Shown here one piece after another: positions 9,568 to 18,240 of a stretch of 64,000 bases of DNA. The position numbers and the translations under genes were made by a program. Under the pieces are notes generated by a model, which did no database searches, was not told the origin of the DNA, and worked only from the letters and a program-made list of their open reading frames with translations. Numbering within the stretch: the first letter of the stretch is position 1; each line of letters begins with the position of its first letter. The stretch comes from Chlorokybus atmophyticus (Eukaryota; Streptophyta; Chlorokybophyceae; Chlorokybales; Chlorokybaceae), in the NCBI GenBank assembly GCA_009103225.1, contig RHPI01000401.1, positions 1 to 64,000 on the forward strand. Reading direction: 5' to 3'.

Positions 9568-12162
9568 TCACTGAGGTTGCCGCTGCTGCTGCTCTTTGTG
9601 CTCGCGCCGCTGCTTCCGCTGCTCCTTCTTTTGCTGGCACTGTTGCTTCCGCTGCTGCCGCTTCTGCTCACGCTCCTGAAAGAGTTGCTGCTTCAGCTGC
9701 TCCTGCTGCTCGAGTGTTGGCTGCTTGCCTATCACTGCTCGCTCACGCTCATGTTGACGTTTCTTAGCCAGTTTCTTGCTTTGCCGCCGATCATCAATGT
9801 GTTCACGTTTTTGCAACTTTAACATCTCCATGGAGTTTGCTTTGCGTGCGGAAAAATTCTCTCGATTGAGATGGTGCTTTTGCAAAGTCTCATTCAGCTC
9901 GTTTTCGTTTTGCTTGCAAGTGCGCACAAGCTCGTTGAACTGGTCATCCCGCCAATCCTGGTTCAAAGGACCCTTCGCAACGCAATTGCGCACTCCTTTC
10001 CTAAGCCCCTTGAGAAAAAGCTGTAGTTTGAGGGCATCATCCACCTGCAGCGCTGTCGCGTTGGCAACCATACACAGATGTTCGAACTGCGCGTGAAACT
10101 CCTCCACTTTGCGACCTGCCTGCCGCAGATGGCGCAGCTTCTTAAAAGCGCCGGCAGGGGTGTTGTCCATTTGCGAAGGAGCTCGGTTGCGAGTACGACG
10201 GCGTTTGCGCTTCTTGCTTGTGGTGGCACGACGAGGAACACCAGAGGAAAGACTACTGGTTGATGTGCCAGATTCATCAGAAGAGCTCTCATTGCCCTGC
10301 ATTGCATCAAGCTCGGTGCCACATTGCGCAACTCCACACTTGCTCTTGCACGCAGACAGCATGACAGTGCTCACCTGTCCATCAGCTGGGCTCATGGGTT
10401 CCGCCTGATTCTGGACTTCCACCTCAACCTCTTGGTTGACCTGTGCCTGCTTGGCCTTGGCCTCAGGCTGCTTCTCCCTGGCCTTGGCTTCAGCCAAAGT
10501 CTGCTCCTGCCTGGCCCTGGCTTCAGTCTCAGCCTGCTCTTGCCTGGCCCTGGCTTCAGTCTCAGCCTGCTCCTGCCTGGCCTTGGCTTCAGCATCAGCC
10601 TTGGTCTTCGCCTCGCCCGCCTGCCTGGCCTTGGCCTCAGCCTGCTCCTGCCTAGCCTTGGCCTGTGCTTGCTGCTTCAAGCTGGCCTCGACCTTCTTCA
10701 TGCACTCTGGACCCATCCTCAGCTTTGGCTTTTGGACCTTCGCGCTTGCCTGGGTCTCAACCTTGCCTTCTCCCTTGGCCTGGGCCTCAGCCTCTTGCAC
10801 ACACACAGCTTGCGACTGCACAGGGGGTCTACTTGAAGATGTAGGCGCCTGGAGTGGCGCCGATTTGGCACTGGGTGCTGATTGCGGAGGACCATCAGGG
10901 TACAGGCAGCGCAGGACTTCTGGTGGCATGTCACAGAGCTGCCATGAGAGCCTACCACTCGCATCGCCAAGAGACATGTAATGCGCGCATGCCTTGCTCC
11001 CGTCTGTATTGCCAATAATCACATGGCCAGCCACTTTCTGAACATCCTCGCCGATCAGCACCACAAGCTTGATACACTGCAGCTTTCCTTTGTCATCAGG
11101 TTTATAATACCTCCCGTCATCCCCTTTGCTGAGTACCCCCTTGTCCTCCGCTTATAGGATGTACTTGCAGTCACCAACCTCCTTGAGCTGCACGGTGCCA
11201 ATGCAAATGCCCAGTGTGTGCGCCAGCAGCGCCAATTGCAGTTGATCCGCATAAACACCCTCATGACTGATCACTTTCTTCAGAGCAACAACAGCTGCAT
11301 CACCTTCATCTTTTCCATCGAGAACCGTTGTTACCCGGAATTTCTTGGCGGCCTTCTTGTAGTCCTCGCCCATGTCACCAGAGGCCCCGTAGTTACGATA
11401 CGTCCGTAACCAACGAACGTTGACCTGGTCGGCACACATCTTGCGCAACTTGGCAGCTTGATCTCTCGTATGCAGCTCTTTGCCGTTGTCCAGCACGATG
11501 CTTCGCCAGAAAGCCTCGTTGTTGATTGCGCCCACGCGTTCCAGGCACGCAGCGTTGACGGGAGGGCGCGACTGGGCAATGCAAGAGTAGAAGCAGTTGC
11601 CATCAGCATAGGCGTCAAAGAGCCGCAGCTTTGTCTCATGCAGCAGCAGTCCAATCAGCTCCGCCTCATCGCCCGGTTGTGGAGGAGGTAGACCAGACTC
11701 CCAACGACCACCAGTAGATGCACGACCCGTTGATGTGCCCACTTCAGCTTCAGGTTCTCCGACAAAGTTCCCAAGGTCAATACTCGCAGCTGCTGCCTGC
11801 TTGTCACACAGCTTGCTGAGCTGCCGCCGCAAGAACTGATCCAACTTGACTCTCCATTCATGCGAGAGGGCGAGCAAATCAGCTTTCTCCAACCGCTGCT
11901 TGTATTTGACCACCAGCTCTTCCCATGTAGGGCAGTCTTCCTTTTCCTCTCTCCATACTTTTGCATAACCTACGCAAAGGGCCTTGAAATCATTGAAAAC
12001 CTCTTCGTCGGTCTTGTTTGCCCGGATCTGCGGCTTCTTCACCTCTTTTCCTGGTTGCAATGACCGGTATGAGCACGAGTTGGTGTGAGAAAGTTTACAC
12101 ATTCCAAGAGTACCTGCACGCTGCTGCTGACCACTTGGCAAGACCTTCTGCTTTGGTGCCAT
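9568..12162 (-). pseudogene. OTU-like cysteine protease fused to retrotransposon Gag, one in-frame stop
   Basis: Exon 1 (12162-12114) starts MAPKQKVLPSG. A 63-base intron follows, then one frame runs from 12050 to 9568. The N-terminal half has an OTU protease core: DAYADGNCFYSCIAQS with the catalytic Cys, GVYADQLQLALLAHTLGI, and ACAHYMSL with the likely catalytic His. A TAA at about 11152-11154 breaks the frame between CKYIL and AEDKGV, before the His, so separate translation would split the protease core. The middle is a long Ala/Glu/Gln/Lys helix with an imperfect AKARQEQAE repeat. The C-terminal part resembles the Ty3-type Gag core (FHAQFEHLCMVANA, LKLQLFLKGLRKGVRNCV). It ends in a very basic Gln-rich tail. 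No pol gene follows: the methyltransferase gene ends 85 bases away, tail to tail. OTU enzymes cleave ubiquitin chains; OTU domains are known in some algal LINEs (Dualen/RandI, from memory). Either a decayed or a read-through mobile-element protein. Confidence 0.75.
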
Positions 12163-12249
12163 TATGAACAACCTGTGTCGACACACACAGAAAAACTTAC
12201 AAGCAGACACGAAATGATCAAGTGAGCCAAGTTTGGAACTGAGCAAGCA

Positions 12250-13380
12250 GGGACCTTACGCACGAGGCTGCCCCATGAGGTCAGCATGAACAGAGGCGTG
12301 AATTGACAACATGCAAGACAAGGTTTGCTTGAGGTCAGCATGAGCATGCAGGGGCCTTACGCACGAGGCTGCCCCATGAGGTCAGCATGAACAGAGGCGT
12401 GAATTGACGACATGCAAGACAAGGTTTGCTTGAGGTCAGCATGAGCATGCAGGGGCCTTACGCACGAGGCTGCCCCATGAGGTCAGCATAAACAGAGGCG
12501 TGAATTGACGACATGCTAGACAAGGTTTGCTTGAGGTCAGCATGAGCATGCAGGGGCCTTACGCACGAGGCTGCCCCATGAGGTCAGCATGAGCATGCAG
12601 GGGCCTTACGCACGAGGCTGCCCCATGAGGTCAGCATGAACAGAGGCGTGAATTGACAACATGCAAGACAAGGTTTGCTTGAGGTCAGCATGAGCATGCA
12701 GGGGCCTTACGCACGAGGCTGCCCAATGAGGTCAGCATGAACAGAGGCGTGGATTGACAACATGCAAGACAAGGTTTGCTTGAGGTCAGCATGAGCATGC
12801 AGGGGCCTTACGCACGAGGCTGCCCCATGAGGTCAGCATGAACAGAGGCGTGAATTGACAACATGCAAGACAAGGTTTGCTTGAGGTCAGCATGAGCATG
12901 CAGGGGCCTTACGCACGAGGCTGCCCCATGAGGTCAGCATGAGCATGCAGGGGCCTTACGCACGAGGCTGCCCCATGAGGTCAGCATGAACAGAGGCGTG
13001 AATTGACAACATGCAAGACAAGGTTTGCTTGAGGTCAGCATGAGCATGCAGGGGCCTTACGCACGAGGCTGCCCCATGAGGTCAGCATGAGCATGCAGGG
13101 GCCTTACGCACGAGGCTGCCCCATGAGGTCAGCATGAACAGAGGCGTGAATTGACAACATGCAAGACAAGGTTTGCTTGAGGTCAGCATGAGCATGCAGG
13201 GGCCTTACGCACGAGGCTGCCCCATGAGGTCAGCATGAGCATGCAGGGGCCTTACGCACGAGGCTGCCCCATGAGGTCAGCATGAACAGAGGCGTAAAAA
13301 CGACAACATGCAAGACAAAATTTGCTGCAATATAGCCTGAGCATGCAGGGGCCTTACGCACGAGGCTGCCCCCTACGATC
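12250..13380. repeat. tandem array of 101-bp and 47-bp units
   Basis: About 14 copies of a core containing CCTTACGCACGAGGCTGC are spaced either 101 or 47 bases apart (for example 12351, 12452, 12553, 12600, 12701, 12802, 12903, 12950, 13051, 13098). The 47-base unit is the 101-base unit lacking an AACAGAGGCGTGAATTGA-containing insert. Copies are nearly identical. The array starts just upstream of the OTU-Gag gene. Confidence 0.95.
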
Positions 13381-13393
13381 AGCATGAGCAAGA

Positions 13394-13771
13394 ATGGGCC
13401 TTGAGAGCGGTCAGCAAAACAAGCGCAAACAAAGAGGAGCGCGGCATGCACTACACCTGGCTTGCGAATTCTTCAAACCCTACCAAGCTGCCTATGAAGC
13501 TGCAAGAGAGATCTACACAAAGCGGTTGGAGCACCGATGCGAAACGGCTTGCAGTACACCACCACAGCAACCACGCCGCCTCCCGCTCACACCGCCGCCA
13601 CCACCGGCCGCCGCCACCGCCGCCACAACCGCCGCCTCAAACCACGTCACGCAAAAAATGCTGCACTACTGCAGGTGCTCAACTCCAAACCCTACAACCG
13701 TGCACTATTCATTGAAGCAACCCTGTACCGCGCGGCAGGCGGCGCTGTACTGGGCAAGGGTCATTGAATGA
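13394..13771 (+). CDS. possible short gene or exon, unknown
   Basis: An open frame of 125 codons starts immediately after the tandem array. Its first part is charged and helix-like (ACEFFKPYQAAYEAAREIY) and could be coding. The middle is a Pro/Thr/Ala stretch from CCG-type repeats, and overlapping frames are also open there. A GT donor may follow the first 150 bases. No family recognised. Confidence 0.25.
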   Translation: MGLESGQQNKRKQRGARHALHLACEFFKPYQAAYEAAREIYTKRLEHRCETACSTPPQQPRRLPLTPPPPPAAATAATTAASNHVTQKMLHYCRCSTPNPTTVHYSLKQPCTARQAALYWARVIE

Positions 13772-14378
13772 TGTATTGCAAATTGGGTGCAATCGATCCA
13801 TCTGTAAAAATGCATGTAGAGGGTATGAATTGCACCAGGTAGTCCTATATGCAGCAACCAGGTATAGGCCGTCACTATAGAACAACCACATGGAAACAAA
13901 GACAGTAGATGCACATGTGAAGGTTGTGTAATTTTGTGCGTGGTACAAGTGCACATACAATTCCAGCACTTGCACTAGACCAGCCCCCCTAGCTGTAGTT
14001 GTTGTGGTTGTGCCTGGTGTTGCTGGTTAATGTGACGGCTGGTGCACGGTGTGTGTTGATTGGGGGCGCCGTTATTTTCCTTAAACAATGTGGCGTGCAT
14101 ATGCGCATGCATTAGATATGTAACAGACTACGCATGTAAGCATGTTGCGTACAGAAAACGCAAGACATGCGTGTGATGGAGTACCCCGTATGCACAGACA
14201 GCAGCCGCTATAACAGCAGGTTCTCATTGCAGGCAGGCAGGAAGCACATGTATACAACGCCACTGGCCTATTGGAACTGGTCTTATGGCCCACTGATCGA
14301 GCAGCTAGGGGCCTACTGGAACCTCAACAGCAAGACATTGAAAGAGCAGCTATGTACAAGGTGAAAACTGCTGCTGAC
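13772..14378. other. no gene seen
   Basis: Intergenic sequence. Open frames on both strands lack motifs and splice-consistent continuation. Confidence 0.4.
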
Positions 14379-15600
14379 TCAATTGGAGTAGTCATAGCCG
14401 TGACCATCGCTGTCGTAGTCTCCCATGGTGGCCTCGTTATACTCCGACAGCTCGCTATCGGATGCAGCGAGTGCCAGAAAGAGGTTGTAAATCTCCTCCC
14501 TCACGTTATCGGGGAGATTGGGCACCCTCCGTATGCGATAGCGCATGCGACGGAACTTGTACTTGTAGCGGGCGGCATATACATTCTCCGCTATAACATC
14601 CTCCAGTTCTACACCAAGCCTGTCTATCTCTTGACGCTGTGCAGACACCTGCGTTGCTAGAGTTTGGTCACAATGCATGCTACCAACAGATATCAGCAGC
14701 TTACAGATAGTGCAAGTCATACCTTCCTGCGCAAGTCGGCAACGGTTTGCCGCAGCTCTCTCACGTCGTGGCGCAGCCAAGCCGATATGCACAAGCATGC
14801 ATGCCAACAGAGACGTATACAAACCAGAGCAAGCCTGCACAACAAGAAGGTTTACACACAGTGAGGTGGAATACCAGATCAAAGGGCGTGGCGGCGAGGG
14901 AAGAAGGCGACGGCGCATGCCAACAGAGACTGGGCAAGAAGAGGCTGGCCGTGCGTTGACTAACTTGGTCAACACACAAACACATATGCACACACACATG
15001 CACAGACAATGAAGCATCTCAACTTTGTGCATACACAAACCAGAGCAAGCCTGCACAACAAGAAGGTTTACACACAGTGAGGTGGAATACCAGATCAAGG
15101 GCGTGGCGTCGAGGGAAGAAGGCGACGGCGCATGCCAACAGAGACTGGGCAAGAAGAGGCTGGCCGTGCGTTGACTAACTTGGTCAACACACAAACACAT
15201 ATGCACACACACATGCACAGACAATGAAGCATCTCAACTTTGTGCATACACAAACCAGAGCAAGCCTGCACAACAAGAAGGTTTACACACAGTGAGGTGG
15301 AATACCAGATCAAAGGGCGTGGCGGCGAGGGAAGAAGCACTGTGGGAAGAGGGACGGCGGCGGCGCCATTGGAAACAAGACTACAACTGCAACAACCTTG
15401 ACGCCCACATGCACACAACCGGCGTGGACGAGGGTTTCATAATGTGGCACCCTGTCAAGTCTCAGCCCATTGCTGAAAGCCTAGTGCGTCGGCAGAGGAC
15501 TGAGAATTGACAGTCGCAAAGTCACCCCCGACGCTGCCGCGCACGCCGTTGATACTGCCGCCGACCACGCCGCCCGCAACTCCAAACCCTAATTCGTACC
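14379..15600 (-). CDS. small coiled-coil protein with acidic Tyr/Asp tail, unknown
   Basis: Minus-strand exons appear at about 14765-14727 (WLRHDVRELRQTVADLRRK, then a GT donor) and 14655-14379 (RQEIDRLGVELEDVIAEN, then a basic RYKYKFRRMRYRIRR patch and an acidic C-terminus ending DYDSDGHGYDYSN). A Gly/Val-rich open stretch at about 15600-15500 could be the first exon, which would place the 216-base repeats inside an intron. The charge pattern suggests a DNA- or RNA-binding accessory protein of a mobile element, but no family is recognised. Confidence 0.4.
14819..15340. repeat. 216-bp tandem repeat, about 2.4 copies
   Basis: The motif ACAAACCAGAGCAAGCCTGC recurs at 14819, 15035 and 15250. 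The two full units are almost identical. The third copy diverges after about 90 bases. Confidence 0.92.
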
Positions 15601-15959
15601 TGATCGGTCCTGTTGAGCGATATTCTTGTACCTGACACCCGCCTCTTAAATTGGAGGGGTGTAACAGCTGGCCAAACGGCTGTTTCCTCAACTCGGTGCA
15701 AATAGGCTGCAATTTATGCTGATTGTGGCGGTGAGTCTGACAAGCCTGAGTTGATAAGTAGCCCTGATGGGTATCATGTCGCTGTCACCCACGCCGCCAT
15801 AGCCATGGCTAGCCATGATAGAGCGCCCATGTTCTTGTGGGGAAGTCCCGTGCCGCCGCCGGTGCTAGTCTTTGTTGAGGAAGTCCCGTGCCGCCGCCCT
15901 CGCCGGTAAGCAGCTGATGGTCACCTGCGCTTGGGAGCGCTTGCTTGCTTGGTTTGTTT

Positions 15960-16330
15960 GCTTACTTGAACATCTGTGCGTGTGCCGGTGTGTGTGTGTG
16001 TGTGCATGTGTGTGTGGGTGGGTGGGTTGGGCTTGTGTTGTTACTTCTCGTGGTTGGGGCAAAACGCTGGGGCAGCCTCGTGCGTAAGGCCTCGGTGACC
16101 TTCCCTGCGCCCTTGCACAAGTTGGTTGGGGGAAAACGCTGGGGCAGCCTCGTGCGTAAGGCCTCGGTGTCCAGGTTGCATGCTTGCATTATGCGTGTGG
16201 TTTTCAGTTTCAGTAGTTTTGCGGTGGTCACCTGCGCTTGGGTGCGATTGCTTGGATGGTTTACTTGCTTGCCTTCACATATGTGCGTGTGCTGGTGTCT
16301 GTGTGTGTGTGTGGTGGTTGGGGGGTGGGG
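15960..16330. repeat. GT-rich microsatellite stretch
   Basis: GTGTGT and GGGTGGGTGGG runs occur at about 15985-16025 and 16290-16335, each preceded by a similar block (GGTCACCTGCGCTTGGG at 15919 and 16227). This indicates an older duplication of about 310 bases. Confidence 0.75.
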
Positions 16331-17356
16331 GCTTGGGCTTGTGTCGTTGCTTGTCGTGGTGTGTAAGTTTCCTTCAATTGCAAGCCCGTGAACTCAGTCA
16401 TACCTGCGTGCATGTACATGCAGGTCATGAAAGCATCCGCGAGCGGAAGCCTGGCAAAGCGTCCCAAGACGCATTCAAAGACGCCTCAGCCATTGCCATA
16501 CATGAGTCCAGAATTGACTGACAAACTTCTCCAGGTGGGCAAGCGCCCGGGGAAGGTGCAGCGCTGGTTGGGGAAGGTTAGCATCGGTGACGGATACAAG
16601 CAGTGCAAGCTTGATGACTGGGCGGTATCCACGCATGGCTACGAGGACACTGGCCCTTTGGCTATTCGAACCGTTGTGAAGGGTCCAGTGACGTGCAATG
16701 TATCGCAGCATGAGAGAGCCACCAGCCCGGCGGCGCCGCCCGACCCTGTGCCCGACCCTGAGCCCGCTCCCATGCCACTGCTCACGTCCTTCGATGTTGG
16801 CGTCATTGGCTACACTGCTGTGCGTCTCACCATCGAGACCGTCAATCAGACTCCAGTTGGCTGGAGCCTTGCATCGGGATCAGTTGTGGGGGATGTGCTG
16901 CGCGCAGGGCCGATCATACCTATCGTGGATGGACCTTGGCCCATGCAGCTACCCGAGGCCCAGTGACTCTGTGCACATGCAATGCGTGTACAGTTTTGTG
17001 CAGGTTCAGGCTGTCATAGTGGTGCTGTCTGAGCCATGTACCAGGTTCAGCAGTGACCTTGGCCAGTGACATTGGCGAGCAAGCCCTTGGCCCCATATAT
17101 ATATATATTCTTGCATGTAAGTATGTGTAGATGCATGTGTGCGATCAGTCTGCAGCACTGCATCAAAGAATGCAATGGTGGGAGTACAACTTAGGCTGTG
17201 TACATGGTCTGCTGATGTCCGTCACAGATTGCATTCCCCGACATGTGTTGGTGTATGTGCTGGGGCAGCCTCGTGCGTAAGGCCTCGGTGTCCTTCCCTG
17301 TGCCCTTGCACAAGTTGGTTGGCGCAAAACGCTGGGGCAGCCTCGTGCGTAAGGCC
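16069..17356. repeat. four inverted copies of the 12-13 kb array core
   Basis: The reverse complement of the array core (containing GCAGCCTCGTGCGTAAGG) occurs at about 16069, 16139, 17261 and 17331, in two pairs with 70-base spacing. The left array (12250-13380) has the opposite orientation, so the sequence between is flanked by inverted copies. Confidence 0.88.
16427..16966 (+). CDS. hypothetical protein, about 180 residues
   Basis: An open frame runs from an ATG that follows a good acceptor (TACATGCAG) at about 16423. The N-terminus is basic (MKASASGSLAKRPKTHSK), a Pro-rich linker with PDPVPDPEPAP lies in the middle, and the C-terminus looks like a compact fold (VGVIGYTAVRLTIETVNQ). It lies between two pairs of inverted core repeats, so it may be cargo of that putative element. 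No family recognised. Confidence 0.35.
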   Translation: MKASASGSLAKRPKTHSKTPQPLPYMSPELTDKLLQVGKRPGKVQRWLGKVSIGDGYKQCKLDDWAVSTHGYEDTGPLAIRTVVKGPVTCNVSQHERATSPAAPPDPVPDPEPAPMPLLTSFDVGVIGYTAVRLTIETVNQTPVGWSLASGSVVGDVLRAGPIIPIVDGPWPMQLPEAQ

Positions 17357-17416
17357 TCGGTGTCCAGGTTGCATTCTTCTTGTAAATGCGTCTGCAGTTG
17401 TGATGGTTGTGGGTGA

Positions 17417-17502
17417 GTTGTCAACTACTACTACCAGTGGGGCTCGCAACAACCACATTAGTGTGGAATTCGTGAGCCACACTGGCAGTAGTAGTTGACA
17501 AC
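17417..17502. repeat. inverted repeat, about 29-base arms
   Basis: The left arm (17417-17446, beginning GTTGTCAACTACTACTA) and the right arm (17474-17502, ending AGTAGTAGTTGACAAC) are near-perfect reverse complements around a 27-base loop. It could be a hairpin or two abutting transposon ends. Confidence 0.8.
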
Positions 17503-17544
17503 TACGGGTTGTAGCTCCGCCTAAACAGATGTTCGAGTTATTTA

Positions 17545-17745
17545 TTCTTTATTATCGCAATTTGGTACACTATAGTACATAAGCAATTTGGTACACTATA
17601 GTACACAAATGCAACATTATTCATTGTCATCTTTGTGCTTGTGACAGGCGGCATTTATTATGGTAGGTCGGAGACAGAGTCGTGAGTCGTGAGTCGTGAC
17701 TGGGGGAGGTCGGAGACAGAGTCGTGAGTCGTGACTGGTGTCTGA
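17545..17745. repeat. two short tandem repeats
   Basis: GCAATTTGGTACACTATAGT occurs twice in tandem (about 17558 and 17583). A GTCGGAGACAGAGTCGTGAG block also occurs twice (about 17667 and 17708), with internal GAGTCGT iterations. Confidence 0.85.
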
Positions 17746-17759
17746 TAAGCACATTTGCT

Positions 17760-18230
17760 GACGTGTCGAGCAGAATGCACAATCGATTCCATACGCACGG
17801 CAGTACCCTACGCAGTGCTTGTTGCTCGTGGTGTTGGCGGCGGCGACGACGGCGGTAGGTGAGCGGCTGCTAGCGGCACACTTGTCTGTCTCACTGTGCT
17901 GCTATCGGTTTCATGCTCAATTCCTCATGACCATAAAGCACAGCTTTCTTGTAGACATGCAGGCAAGGTTTGTGCATGCACTGGCATTTGCCGGCTAGCT
18001 TGCTGTTCAGCTGCACTAAGTCATGTTAGCAGCTGGCAGGGAGCTGAACGACGTGCTTCGGCAAGGTAAAGTACAGTTTGCTTGATGTGTGAAGTACATG
18101 CACATGGCCAAGCAGCTGCAGGCAACTGAGGCAGTTAACTGAGGTTTCTGGTTGAACAGTGTTGCGGTTGTGCACAGCTTGACAAGCAGTTTGACCTACT
18201 AGTTTGACCTACTCAATACACAGGTGGAGC
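17760..18230. other. no gene seen
   Basis: Upstream flank of the next plus-strand gene. No convincing coding signal. Confidence 0.4.
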
Positions 18231-18240
18231 AGTGGTCATG

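Noticed and set aside
10324-10981. Leu/Ala-rich plus-strand frames opposite OTU-Gag
   Set aside because: They are antisense shadows of the Ala/Glu/Gln repeat helix on the minus strand.
12250-13380. CRISPR-like array
   Set aside because: Units are 47 or 101 bases with no unique spacers. All parts of the unit repeat, so it is an ordinary tandem array in eukaryotic DNA.
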